A DNA stretch of 64,000 nt, taken from contig JAUMVG010000006.1 in NCBI GenBank assembly GCA_030530315.1, forward strand, positions 1-64,000. Direction: 5' to 3'. A program made the position numbers and the translations under genes. The stretch comes from Clostridia bacterium (GTDB lineage: Bacteria > Bacillota > Clostridia > Christensenellales > Aristaeellaceae). The notes below the pieces were generated by a model. It saw only the letters and a program-made list of their open reading frames with translations, did no database searches and had not been told where the DNA came from. Positions 31,745-40,829 of the stretch are shown here, one piece after another (within the stretch, counting starts at the first letter, position 1; each line of letters opens with the position of its first letter).

Positions 31745-32785
31745 ATGGGCGTTTTTTCATCCGGCGGCGTGGGCATTGACCTGGGCTCCGCCAACGTGAC
31801 CATATGCCTTGAAAACGAGGGCATCGTGCTGCGCGAGCCCAGCTACGTGCTGACGCTGCGCGAGGACACCGACGAGATCCTGGCCGTGGGCCGGGACGCC
31901 CGGCTGATGCTGGGCCGCACCCCCAAGGACGTGGTGCTGGTCTCCCCCATCGCCGACGGCGCCGTGGGCAACATCACCCTGGCCACCGCGCTGATCCAGC
32001 AGCTCTCCGACAAGGCGCTGGGCAAGCGCCGCGCGCTGGAGAAGAACCGGCTGGTGGTCTCCATGTCCCAGGGCTGTACCCGCGTGGAGCGCACCGCCCT
32101 GGAGGATGCCGTGCGCACCGCCGGGGCCCGGCGCAGCGCGCTGGTGCGCTCCAGCGTGGCCGCCGCCATCGGCGCAGGCGTGCCCATCGAGGAGCCCCGG
32201 GGCTCTCTGCTGGTCTGCGTCGGCGGCTCCACCACCGACATCACCATCCTCTCCATGAACGGCGTGGTGGCCGCGCGCACGCTGCGCACCGGCTCGCTGA
32301 GCCTGGACGAGGCCATCACCCGCTACATCCGCCGGGAAAAGGGCCTGGTGATCGGCCAGCGCACGGCGGAGGACCTGAAGATCGACCTGGGCAACGCCCT
32401 GCGCACGCCCACGCTGATGCGCCAGAAGGTCACCCTGCGCGGGCGCGACGCCGCCAGCGGCAAGCCCTCCACCGTGGAGATCACCGCCGCGGACATCCAC
32501 AACGCCATCCAGCCCCCGCTGGAGGCCCTGGCGGAGAACATCCGCGACGCCTTTGAAAATATCCCGCCGGAGCTCGCCGAGGACATACTGCCCCAGGGGC
32601 TGTACCTGTCCGGCGGCGGCGCGCTGCTGGAGGGCTTCGCCGACCGGCTGGGCGAGATGCTGGGCCTGCGGGTGTCCCTGGGTGAAAACCCCCAGGACGA
32701 CGTCGCGCTGGGCTGCTGCATGATCGCCTCCAGCGACCGGCTGATGCAGAAGCTGGCCCAGAGCGGCTGCCTGGTCGAAATCTGA
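31745..32785 (+). CDS. mreB: Rod shape-determining protein MreB
   Basis: A 346-residue bacterial actin that organises lateral cell-wall synthesis. Actin-fold motifs are IDLGSANVTICLENEGIVL (phosphate 1), VCVGGSTTDITIL (phosphate 2) and LYLSGGGALLEGF (adenosine loop). GGAGG precedes the ATG. The first gene of an mreB-mreC-mreD-PBP2-rodA block that encodes the whole elongasome core. Confidence 0.95.
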   Translation: MGVFSSGGVGIDLGSANVTICLENEGIVLREPSYVLTLREDTDEILAVGRDARLMLGRTPKDVVLVSPIADGAVGNITLATALIQQLSDKALGKRRALEKNRLVVSMSQGCTRVERTALEDAVRTAGARRSALVRSSVAAAIGAGVPIEEPRGSLLVCVGGSTTDITILSMNGVVAARTLRTGSLSLDEAITRYIRREKGLVIGQRTAEDLKIDLGNALRTPTLMRQKVTLRGRDAASGKPSTVEITAADIHNAIQPPLEALAENIRDAFENIPPELAEDILPQGLYLSGGGALLEGFADRLGEMLGLRVSLGENPQDDVALGCCMIASSDRLMQKLAQSGCLVEI

Positions 32786-32841
32786 CCGGCGGTCCGCCGC
32801 CTTACGAAACGAATACCCTCAAAGGGGAGCACAGATAGCCC

Positions 32842-33942
32842 ATGCCGAAGAAGAAGACCACAACCAAGCGAACGCCCAAGCGCCCGGCGCGCCGTTCGAT
32901 GCAGGAGCAGCGGCGGATTCGCCTGCGGCGCAACCGCGTGCTGTTCTCGATACTGGTGCTGCTGGTGGTTGCCGCCATCGTATTCTTTCTGATCCTGCGC
33001 AATAGCAGCGAGATCTCCGTCGCCGAGAACGGCATCGGCTCGCTGTTCAGCCGCGTCCAGAGCGTTTTCACCAGCGCCGCCAACGGCGTCAAGCACTTCA
33101 CCCAGCGCTGGCGGGACTACGACAAGCTGGAGGACGACTATGCCGCCGTGGCCCTGGAGAACCAGCGGCTCAGCCTGCAATTGAACAGCGCCCAGGAGGC
33201 GATCCTCGAGAACGAGCGCCTCAAGGAGGCACTGGACGCCAAGAGCCGCTACGAGGCCCTGGACCCGATCTACGCCAAGGTCATCGCCCGGGACCCCGGC
33301 CAGTGGTTTGAGACCTTTTCCATCAACCGCGGCAAAAACGACGGCGTCACCGCGGGCATGTCCGTGGTCGACGGCGACGGTCTGATCGGCCGTGTGTACG
33401 AGGCGGGCATGAACTACGCCAAGGTCATCTGCATCATCGACTCCCGCAGCGCCGTGGCCTGCATGGTGCAGAGCACCCGCGACAACGGCATCATGCGCGG
33501 CCGGGTGGCCGCCACCTCCAATGACGCGGCCTGCTACGTCTACTACCTGCCCAACCTGAACAGCGTCATGCCCGGCGACGTGGTCATCACCTCGGGCACC
33601 GACTCGCTGTTCCCCAAGGGCCTGCACATCGGAACCATCACCGCCGTGTCCATGGACGCCGGCAGCGACGGCAGCTACGCCGTGGTCACCCCGTCGGTGG
33701 ACTTCCGCCACATCGAGGAGGTCTTCGTGCTACGCGAGGTCATCGAGACCGATTCCGATGAGATGCTGCCCGCGGTCAACGCCGGCGTGCACACCGTCGG
33801 CCCGTCCAGCACGCCCGGTCCGGAGGCCACGCCCACGCCGTCGCCCACTCCCGCCGAGGAGACCTGGAGCTATCCCTCCGCCGGCGCGACGGCCCAGATC
33901 CTGGAATCCCTGCCCGAGGACGAATGGGTCAGGGACCAGTAA
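32842..33942 (+). CDS. mreC: Rod shape-determining protein MreC
   Basis: A 366-residue bitopic membrane protein. A strongly basic cytoplasmic N-terminus (about 1-32) is followed by a membrane segment (about 33-52), a coiled coil (about 85-125) and the beta-barrel periplasm-facing domain. The last 45 residues are a Pro/Thr-rich tail (PSSTPGPEATPTPSPTP). It bridges MreB/MreD to the penicillin-binding protein. Confidence 0.93.
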   Translation: MPKKKTTTKRTPKRPARRSMQEQRRIRLRRNRVLFSILVLLVVAAIVFFLILRNSSEISVAENGIGSLFSRVQSVFTSAANGVKHFTQRWRDYDKLEDDYAAVALENQRLSLQLNSAQEAILENERLKEALDAKSRYEALDPIYAKVIARDPGQWFETFSINRGKNDGVTAGMSVVDGDGLIGRVYEAGMNYAKVICIIDSRSAVACMVQSTRDNGIMRGRVAATSNDAACYVYYLPNLNSVMPGDVVITSGTDSLFPKGLHIGTITAVSMDAGSDGSYAVVTPSVDFRHIEEVFVLREVIETDSDEMLPAVNAGVHTVGPSSTPGPEATPTPSPTPAEETWSYPSAGATAQILESLPEDEWVRDQ

Positions 33943-34025
33943 GTTTTTCCCCACCACCGACTTAAAGCCCGCCCCGGGCCGCGCTTCGCGACGGGGGCGG
34001 CGCAATCCACCCGGAGGATCTGAAT

Positions 34026-34574
34026 TTGCTTCGCAGAATCTCGCCAGCGCTGTTGATACTGGCCACCTTCATACTGGACACCACGCTGATGCCCATCGTC
34101 TACGGCGGCGTCTACACCGTGCCGCTGACGCTGGTGGCGGTGTTCCTCATCGGCATGCTGATGGGCCGCATGCAGGGCCTGCTATACGGCACCATCGGCG
34201 GCCTGCTGATCGACATCACCTCCGGCACGCTGGGCATGATGGCCTTCTTCTTCATGGCCGTCGGCTTCTTGATCGGCCTGATCCTGTACAACCCCGGCGA
34301 GCACCTGCGCATGGCCCGCCGCAACGCCCGCAAGCGCCGCTTCCAGCGGGGCGTGTGGGTGTTCGCGCTGACCATGATGGGCGAGATCGTGCTGTTCATC
34401 ATCCAGTACTTTAACACCGCGACCCTCCAGTGGGTCTATTTCCTGAACATGGTCGTCAGGGCCCTGATCTGCACGGCGCTGACGATCCTTCTCCGCCCGG
34501 CGGCCTACCGGCTGCTGCTGGGCGATGACCGCAGGCGCAGGCCTGTCCGCGACCGGGAGGTGAAGTCCTTTTGA
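34026..34574 (+). CDS. mreD: Rod shape-determining protein MreD
   Basis: A 182-residue protein with five predicted membrane segments, the usual MreD topology. It begins at a TTG with GGAGG 8 bp upstream. The stop overlaps the TTG start of the PBP2 gene, implying translational coupling between MreD and PBP2. Confidence 0.9.
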   Translation: MLRRISPALLILATFILDTTLMPIVYGGVYTVPLTLVAVFLIGMLMGRMQGLLYGTIGGLLIDITSGTLGMMAFFFMAVGFLIGLILYNPGEHLRMARRNARKRRFQRGVWVFALTMMGEIVLFIIQYFNTATLQWVYFLNMVVRALICTALTILLRPAAYRLLLGDDRRRRPVRDREVKSF

Positions 34575-37036
34575 AGCCCTATACCAAGCGCATGCTGATA
34601 CTCTCCGGCATACTGCTGTTCACCTTTGCAGCCATGTTTGTCCGGCTGAGCTTCATGGTCCACTCCCAGGGTGAGACCTACTCCGAGCGGGCGTCCACCC
34701 GCTCCACCAAGACCATCACCCTCTATGGCATGCGCGGCACCATCTACGACAACAACATGGTGCCCCTGGCCTATGACCGCCGCAGCTTCAACGTCACCTT
34801 CTACCGCGACCCGCTGCGCAACAGCGACGCCGACCGCCTGGCCTACACCAAAACGCTGGCGGAGGTCATCCGGCTGGTGGAGTCCAACGGCAAGTCCACC
34901 GTCAACGACTTCTGGCTGAAGAAGGACGAGGACGGCGTGTGGCGCTTCAACAGCGGCTCCGACAGCGCCGCCGTGGAGACCACCCGAGAGCGTCAGTGGC
35001 GCAGCAACTTCTACCTGACCCGCGTCGACGAGGAGGACCTGTGGAAGACGCTGCTGCAGAAGTACCGGGTGCTGGAGGTGCTGGGCAACGACGCCGACGA
35101 GGAGAGCATCGTCAAGGTGCTGGCCCTGTGGCAGGAGTCCCGCATGAACGCCTTCAAGCCCACCCCGGTGACCATCGCCTACGACGTGGGCTATGAGACC
35201 GTCTCCGAAATCGAGGTCCGCTCCCTGGACCTGCTGGGCGTGGACGTGGAGGAGAGCTCCTCCCGCGTCTATCCCCAGGGCGAGACTGCCTGCCACGTGA
35301 CCGGCTACACCAGCAAGATCTCCGCCTCCCAGCTGGAGAGCTACCAGAACCAGGGCTATCCCAACGACGCCTATATCGGCTCCGACGGCATCGAACGCTC
35401 GCTGGAGGACCAGCTCTCCCCCTACATACAGTACCGCCAGGGCATCCGCACCGTGGAGGTGGACACCCGAGGCAAGGCCGTGCGGGAGCTCTCCTACACC
35501 GCGCCCCAGGACGGCAACTCCGTGGTTCTGACCATCGATGTGGACCTGCAGAACTACATGGCCAGTTCGCTGCGCACCGCCATCTCCGCCATGCGCGAGG
35601 AGCAGGATCACGCCCTGCACTGGGGCCACTGGCTGCGCGAGAACGAGGACATCCTCAAGGAGTACGCCGAGGAGGGCCGGGAGATCCAGCTGGCCGAGAC
35701 CGGCGCCATGGTGGCCATGGACCCCTACACCGGCAGGATCCTGGGCATGGTCAGCGAGCCCAGCTTTGACCTGGGCATGTTCAACGATGGCAAGGTGGAC
35801 CCCACCCTGTGGAACCAGGTGCTGGAGGGCAACAACCCCCTGCTGAACCGCGCCATCGGCACCAAGGACGCCCCCGGCTCCATCTTCAAGATGGTCACCT
35901 CGCTGGGCGGCCTGGCCGAGGGCGTGATCACCACGGATGAGATCATCAACGACCGCGCGGAGGGCTTCGTGGAGACCAACTCGGAGCGCCCCGCCAAGTG
36001 CTGGACCTCCCACCCCGAGCAGCACCAGAACCAGAACCTGGAGGCCGCGCTGAAGAACTCCTGCAACATGTACTTCTACACGGTGGGCTACCGGCTGGGC
36101 ATCGAGCGCCTCTACCAGTGGGGCGCAGCCCTGGGCCTCACCTCCAAGACCAACATCGAGCTGCCCGGCGAGGCCACCAGCTTCGTGGGCAACCAGCATA
36201 TGCTGTACGATCCGGAGAACCCGCCGAACTGGCAGAACACCGCCAAGCCCCTGCTGACCTACAACGCCATGAAGACCACGCTACTGCAGATCTTCGAGGA
36301 ACGCCGGATGAACGTCAGCAACGAGGTGCTGGAGAAGGCCCTGTCTGACCTGATGGCCCTGACCATCACCTACAACACCAAGGAGCAGTGGTACCTGCCC
36401 ATCCGCGAGATCCTGCAGTATGACATCGGCCTGCCCCGGGACTACATTTCCGGCCACTACATGGTCAACACCTTCGTCACCTACCTGGCGGACATCTACT
36501 GGACCCCCAACGAGACCATCATGTGCGCCATCGGCCAGTCCATCACCCAGGTGACCCCGGTGGCCGTCGCCCGCTACGTCAGTGCCATCGTCAACGGCGG
36601 CACCGTGTACGACGCCCAGATCGTGGACAAGATCATCGCGCCGGACGGCAGCGTGGTGCTGGAGAAGCAGCCCACCGTGGCCAACCAGATCTACACCGAC
36701 GGCAGCTACTACGCCGCCATACGCGCCGGCATGGAGGACGTTACCGACGAGACCGCCGGCGGTACCGCGTCTGAATACTTCGCGAACGGCAAGTACAAGA
36801 TCGCCGCCAAGACGGGGACCTCCCAGAGAACGGAGCTGGACGTGGAGAACAACAGCTGGATGGTCGCCTACGCCCCCGCCGAGGACCCGAAGATCGTGGT
36901 GGTCTGCTACGTCCAGAATGGCTACGCCGGCGCCTATTCCGCCTACGGCGTGCGCCCTGTCATCGAATACTACCTCGACAGCCTGCAGTATTCGGAGAAC
37001 GCGTCCATGCCCTCCGAATTCACGCTGGCGGATTAG
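34571..37036 (+). CDS. mrdA: Penicillin-binding protein 2 (elongasome transpeptidase)
   Basis: An 821-residue class B PBP, longer than typical PBP2 because of insertions in the pedestal and between motifs. One N-terminal membrane segment (8-26) is followed by the dimerisation domain beginning GMRGTIYDNN. The transpeptidase motifs are APGSIFKM (catalytic Ser), SCN and KTGTSQR. The start is a TTG with GGGAGGTG upstream. It works with RodA to polymerise and crosslink lateral-wall peptidoglycan. Confidence 0.94.
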   Translation: MKPYTKRMLILSGILLFTFAAMFVRLSFMVHSQGETYSERASTRSTKTITLYGMRGTIYDNNMVPLAYDRRSFNVTFYRDPLRNSDADRLAYTKTLAEVIRLVESNGKSTVNDFWLKKDEDGVWRFNSGSDSAAVETTRERQWRSNFYLTRVDEEDLWKTLLQKYRVLEVLGNDADEESIVKVLALWQESRMNAFKPTPVTIAYDVGYETVSEIEVRSLDLLGVDVEESSSRVYPQGETACHVTGYTSKISASQLESYQNQGYPNDAYIGSDGIERSLEDQLSPYIQYRQGIRTVEVDTRGKAVRELSYTAPQDGNSVVLTIDVDLQNYMASSLRTAISAMREEQDHALHWGHWLRENEDILKEYAEEGREIQLAETGAMVAMDPYTGRILGMVSEPSFDLGMFNDGKVDPTLWNQVLEGNNPLLNRAIGTKDAPGSIFKMVTSLGGLAEGVITTDEIINDRAEGFVETNSERPAKCWTSHPEQHQNQNLEAALKNSCNMYFYTVGYRLGIERLYQWGAALGLTSKTNIELPGEATSFVGNQHMLYDPENPPNWQNTAKPLLTYNAMKTTLLQIFEERRMNVSNEVLEKALSDLMALTITYNTKEQWYLPIREILQYDIGLPRDYISGHYMVNTFVTYLADIYWTPNETIMCAIGQSITQVTPVAVARYVSAIVNGGTVYDAQIVDKIIAPDGSVVLEKQPTVANQIYTDGSYYAAIRAGMEDVTDETAGGTASEYFANGKYKIAAKTGTSQRTELDVENNSWMVAYAPAEDPKIVVVCYVQNGYAGAYSAYGVRPVIEYYLDSLQYSENASMPSEFTLAD

Positions 37037-37166
37037 AGTCTGTTCCCAAAATGCCTGAAACGTATTTTCAGCGTATTTGAATGCATCTCCCAGCATTTAG
37101 AAGCACACTCTGACCCCGCGCGGGGAGGCGGCCTCCCCCATTCCAACCCACAAAGGACATTGAGCC

Positions 37167-38414
37167 ATGCTATCCAGAATCAAGGCATTTATCAAATACA
37201 TCCGGGATAACAAGTTCGACAGAAGCCTGATGAAGTACTTCGACTGGCCTCTGCTGATCAACGTGCTCGCCATCTCGCTGTTCGGCGTGGTCTGCATCTT
37301 CAGCGCCACGTCCAGCCAGGTCACCGAGACGCCCGCCAATGTCATCGAGATGCTGGAGACCCAGTCCGTGACCTATCCCCGACTGCAGCTGCTCTGGATC
37401 GGCGCGGGCATGGTCGCCATGGCCGCCATCATATTCTTCCCCTACCAGCTGTACGAGCGCTACGCCAACGTCTTTTACGCCGGAAACATCGTGCTGCTGA
37501 GCCTGACGCTGCTGATCGCCCAGGCTGGCCGAGGCGGCATGACGGCCTTCTTCAACTGGGGCAGCGACCGCGGCTTCCAGCCCTCGGAGGTCGGCAAGAT
37601 CGCCATCATCATCGCTCTGGCCAAGGCCTTCTGCGTGCGCACCAAGCCCATCATGACCATGCACGACATCATTCCGCTGGCCATCTACATCGGCATCCCC
37701 CTGGTGCTGATCGTCGCCCAGCCGGACGTGGGCACGGCGTTGGTGTACCTGGCGGTGTTCTGCGTGATGGTGTTCGTCTCCGGCACCAACAGCAAGCTGA
37801 TCTGGGGCGTCATCGGCATGATGGTGCTGCTGCTGATCCCGCTGTGGTACTTCATGAACAACTCCGCCTCGGGCAACTTCCGCTTCACCCGCATACTGAT
37901 GTGGCTGGACCCGGAATCCTACCCCGACGAGGCCCGCCAGATCATCAACGGCCAGATCGCCATCGGCTCCGGCGGCATCTGGGGGAAGGGCATCGTCTCC
38001 CCGGGCAGCTTCGCCTCGCTGGGCTATATCTCCGACGACCACACCGACTTCATCTTCGCCATCGTCTGCGAGTCCTTCGGCCTGGTGGGCGGCATGGCGC
38101 TGATCTTCGCCTACGTGCTGCTGGTGGCGCGGCTGATCATCCTGGCCATGCGCACCAAGGACCCCTACGGCTCCTACCTGATCGTGGGCGTGCTGGCCAT
38201 GTTCCTGTTCCACATCGTGGAAAACATCTGCATGGTCATCGGCCTGCTGCCCGTCACGGGCATCCCCTTGCCCTTTGTCAGCTACGGCGGCTCCAACATG
38301 CTGACCAACATGATGGGCATCGGCCTGGTGATGAACGTGGTCATGCGCTCCCGCCAGCACGAGCAGACCCAGCGCGTGGACAACGACAAGACGATGCAGC
38401 TCAAGCGCGACTAA
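37167..38414 (+). CDS. rodA: Peptidoglycan glycosyltransferase RodA (SEDS family)
   Basis: A 415-residue polytopic SEDS polymerase with about ten membrane segments. Hallmarks are AQPDVGTALVYLAVF (with the essential Asp) and the C-terminal VTGIPLPFVSYGGSNML signature. Located 130 bp after the PBP2 gene. The gene is followed by the hairpin 38433-38474. Confidence 0.94.
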   Translation: MLSRIKAFIKYIRDNKFDRSLMKYFDWPLLINVLAISLFGVVCIFSATSSQVTETPANVIEMLETQSVTYPRLQLLWIGAGMVAMAAIIFFPYQLYERYANVFYAGNIVLLSLTLLIAQAGRGGMTAFFNWGSDRGFQPSEVGKIAIIIALAKAFCVRTKPIMTMHDIIPLAIYIGIPLVLIVAQPDVGTALVYLAVFCVMVFVSGTNSKLIWGVIGMMVLLLIPLWYFMNNSASGNFRFTRILMWLDPESYPDEARQIINGQIAIGSGGIWGKGIVSPGSFASLGYISDDHTDFIFAIVCESFGLVGGMALIFAYVLLVARLIILAMRTKDPYGSYLIVGVLAMFLFHIVENICMVIGLLPVTGIPLPFVSYGGSNMLTNMMGIGLVMNVVMRSRQHEQTQRVDNDKTMQLKRD

Positions 38415-38432
38415 TCGCCGGCCTCATTAAAG

Positions 38433-38474
38433 GACATCCCTCCCGCATAGTCTTTACTCGACGGGAGGGATGTC
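38433..38474 (+). promoter_or_regulatory. Hairpin that buries the spoIVFA ribosome-binding site / rodA terminator
   Basis: GACATCCCTCCCG (38433-38445) pairs perfectly (13 bp) with CGGGAGGGATGTC (38462-38474) across a 16-nt loop, then TTT and the spoIVFA ATG at 38478. The 3' arm contains the GGGAGGG Shine-Dalgarno sequence of spoIVFA. On rodA read-through RNA the site would be occluded. The T-run is only three long, so termination alone would be weak. Confidence 0.75.
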
Positions 38475-38477
38475 TTT

Positions 38478-39209
38478 ATGTCCGAGGGTACCACGCTGCG
38501 CATACACACCCGAATGACGCCGGGCGCGCCGCAAGCCGCGCCGGCCGAGGTACGCAAGAGGCCGCGCCTTCACCGGAGGCGGCGGGGCAGGCCAAGGGCA
38601 GCGGGGAGCAGCCCGGCGATTCCCCGCCGCGCCCTGCCGAAGCGCCTCAGCTGGAGCGACCGGCTGATGCGCAACAGCGCCATCGCCTGCGCCGTGCTGC
38701 TGGGCGTGCTGGCGCTGGGAAACATCGACCAGCCCTGGGCCACCAAGGCGGCGGAGGGCATCGAGCAGGCCCTGACCATGCGCATCGACCTGGACGGATC
38801 CCTGGGCCGCCTCTCCTTCGTGCAGGGGCTGATGCCAGAATCGGCGCTGGTCTTCCTGAACGTATCCCCGGGAACAGAGCTCGCCCTGCCGGTGGAAGGC
38901 GCGGTCAGCCATCCCTGGAGCAGCGTCCAGCCCTGGCTGCTGTTCGAGCCTGCCGAAGGCGCGCAGGTGATTGCGTCGGAGGCGGGCACCGTCACCGCGG
39001 TGAGTCCCCTCTCCACCGGCGGAGTCGGCCTGCTCGTCGACCACGGAGAGGGCATGGAGAGCGTCTGTGCCGGGCTCTCCCAGGCTTCGGTGGCCGTCGG
39101 CGACCCGGTCTCGCGGGGACAAGCGTTGGGGACCGCTGGGGAACGGGTCTACTTTGAGCTGCGGATCAACGGCGAGCCCATTGATCCCACGGAAAGGCTG
39201 GGCCTGTAG
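38478..39209 (+). CDS. spoIVFA: SpoIVFA-like protein with degenerate M23 (LytM) domain
   Basis: A 243-residue protein. An Arg/Pro-rich cytoplasmic N-terminus (1-60) is followed by one membrane segment (about 66-83) and a C-terminal peptidase-M23-like domain. The fold is recognisable (EGAVSHPWSS, GAQVIASEAGTV, GLLVDHGEGMES), but the full set of zinc ligands is not seen, as expected for SpoIVFA. In Bacillus subtilis SpoIVFA tethers and inhibits SpoIVFB during sporulation. The start codon of spoIVFB follows the stop directly. Confidence 0.8.
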   Translation: MSEGTTLRIHTRMTPGAPQAAPAEVRKRPRLHRRRRGRPRAAGSSPAIPRRALPKRLSWSDRLMRNSAIACAVLLGVLALGNIDQPWATKAAEGIEQALTMRIDLDGSLGRLSFVQGLMPESALVFLNVSPGTELALPVEGAVSHPWSSVQPWLLFEPAEGAQVIASEAGTVTAVSPLSTGGVGLLVDHGEGMESVCAGLSQASVAVGDPVSRGQALGTAGERVYFELRINGEPIDPTERLGL

Positions 39210-40073
39210 ATGACGGTGCAGCTCGGAAGGACCCGCCTGCGGGTCCACCCGCTGATGCTGATGTTTCCGGTGATGGCGTCCCGACTGGGCATGGGCGGCG
39301 ACGCGGCCGCCCTGCTGATCTCGCTGGCGGTCCACGAGGCCGCCCACCTACTGGCGGCGCGGGCGCTGGGCATCGGCGTCAGCGAGCTCAGGCTGATGCC
39401 CTTTGGCGGGTCCCTTGCGCTGGAGAATCCCTACGCCCTGCCGCCCTCCCGGCTGTTCGCCGTCTCCGCGGCGGGGCCCGCGTCCAACCTGCTGGCCCTG
39501 CTCTCCGGCGCTGCGCTGGCCCACTGGCGGCTGCTCTCCCCCGACTTCGCCCTGGCGCTGCTGAGGACGAACCTGGTGCTGATGCTGTTCAACCTGCTCC
39601 CCGCCCTGCCCCTGGACGGCGGGCGCATGCTCTACGCGCTGTTGTTTCCCCGGCTGGGCCGCCCCCGCGCCGCCAGGCTGGGCGTCGCGCTGGGGCGCGT
39701 TGCCGCCGGGCTCCTGCTGGCCTTCGCCGCCTGGGCGTGGCTCGTACAAGGCCGGCTGAACCTCTCCCCTGCCTTTGCCGCCGTGTTCCTGCTGGCCTCA
39801 GGCCGGGACGAGCTGAGCGCGCTGTCCTCGGCAAAGGTCTCCGCGCTGCTGGACGCCCTGAGGCCGGTGTCCGAGCCCGTGGAGGCGCGGCTGTGGGCGA
39901 TCGGCGACGATTGCAGCCTGCAATCCGCCCTGCGCTGCGCCGAACCCGGGGCGGCGACGCTGTTTGCCGTCTATCATGGCAATCGGCTGCTCCGCTTCAC
40001 CGACGACCGGGCGCTGCTGGAGGCCGCCCTTCGGCAGGACGGGGACGCCGGCGTCGCCGCGGCGGTGTCGTAG
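39210..40073 (+). CDS. spoIVFB: SpoIVFB-like intramembrane site-2 metalloprotease
   Basis: A 287-residue membrane protease. The zinc motif HEAAH is at 42-46 and the third ligand region LPLDGGR near 134-140. Multiple membrane segments precede a C-terminal CBS-like cytoplasmic part. The family cleaves pro-sigma-K in the mother cell. The pairing with SpoIVFA and the neighbourhood of mreBCD repeat the Bacillus subtilis mreBCD-minCD-spoIVFAB layout, except that PBP2 and rodA replace minCD. Confidence 0.9.
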   Translation: MTVQLGRTRLRVHPLMLMFPVMASRLGMGGDAAALLISLAVHEAAHLLAARALGIGVSELRLMPFGGSLALENPYALPPSRLFAVSAAGPASNLLALLSGAALAHWRLLSPDFALALLRTNLVLMLFNLLPALPLDGGRMLYALLFPRLGRPRAARLGVALGRVAAGLLLAFAAWAWLVQGRLNLSPAFAAVFLLASGRDELSALSSAKVSALLDALRPVSEPVEARLWAIGDDCSLQSALRCAEPGAATLFAVYHGNRLLRFTDDRALLEAALRQDGDAGVAAAVS

Positions 40074-40112
40074 GGATATTTCTGACGCCTCGTTGCTTTG
40101 AGTCAAAGCATT

Positions 40113-40225
40113 AAGATCCTTCGCTGCGCTCAGGATGACCACGATTTGTCGGCGTGTCATCCTGTACAAAGCGAAGAATGACCACGATTAGTCGGCGTGT
40201 CATCCTGAGCAACGCGAAGGATCTT
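40113..40225. repeat. Dispersed repeat cluster after spoIVFB
   Basis: One inverted copy (40113-40140) and two direct copies (from 40156 and at 40199-40225) of the GTCATCCTGAGCG-type repeat. The flank ACCACGATT(T/A)GTCGGCGT is duplicated 43 bp apart (40138 and 40181). The 40074-40373 gap holds no gene; it contains this cluster and the terminator at 40268-40326. Confidence 0.8.
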
Positions 40226-40267
40226 ATTCTCGAAATCAGAACCAATTGAACGCTGAACCACGCAAAA

Positions 40268-40326
40268 CCGGCGCGACGTCCACGGATTGGCTTCTACAAA
40301 GCCAAATCCCGCAGGCGGCGCGCCGG
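40268..40326. terminator. Bidirectional terminator after the ACT-protein gene
   Basis: CCGGCGCG (40268-40275) and CGCGCCGG (40319-40326) are perfect complements. They enclose a second hairpin, GGATTGGCTT / AAGCCAAATCC. T-runs flank both ends (GCTTTT on the plus strand, TTTTGC on the minus strand). Confidence 0.7.
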
Positions 40327-40373
40327 CGCTTTTCATATGAAATTCAGGGGACACCACATGCCGGAGGCGCGAA

Positions 40374-40817
40374 TCACAGCGCGTCCACGTCCTCTTGGCT
40401 GAACAGGTTCACCTCGTGCATCTGGAACACCTGCATGGCCTTCTCGCCATCGGACAGGCGCAGGATCATGTGGGCGCCCTCGGAGCCCCGGGAGGCGCGG
40501 AGGAAGGAGTACATGTACTCCACGGACAGGTTCGCCTGCTCGATCAGCGACAGCAGCTCGCACAGGCCCAGCGGGCGGTCCGGCACCTCGGCGCAAATGA
40601 CGTGGTTGACCTTCGCGGTGTAGCCGTTGTCCCGCAGCAGCTTCAGCGCGGGCTCCGTGGCCACGGAGCTGACGATGATGCGAATGATGCCGAAATTCTG
40701 GGTGTCCGCCACGGACAGGGCCAGCAGGTCCACGCCGCTCTTGCCCAGCAGCTCGGTCATCTCCCGCAGAGCGCCACGCTTGTTCTCAAGAAACACGGAA
40801 ATCTGCTTGATAAACAT
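40374..40817 (-). CDS. Tandem ACT-domain protein
   Basis: A 147-residue protein made of two ACT domains, the first opening KQISVFLENKRGALREM. ACT domains bind amino acids. Stand-alone tandem ACT proteins are frequently found next to phenylacetate-CoA-ligase and indolepyruvate oxidoreductase genes in anaerobes. It is 12 bp downstream of a paaK-type gene and probably modulates it or senses a product amino acid. That role is inference. Confidence 0.88.
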   Translation of the reverse strand: MFIKQISVFLENKRGALREMTELLGKSGVDLLALSVADTQNFGIIRIIVSSVATEPALKLLRDNGYTAKVNHVICAEVPDRPLGLCELLSLIEQANLSVEYMYSFLRASRGSEGAHMILRLSDGEKAMQVFQMHEVNLFSQEDVDAL

Positions 40818-40829
40818 CGCTCACCCTCC

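Noticed and set aside
40113..40225. tRNA or small RNA gene in the gap after spoIVFB
   Set aside because: No cloverleaf or CCA-type acceptor is found; the sequence is dispersed repeats.
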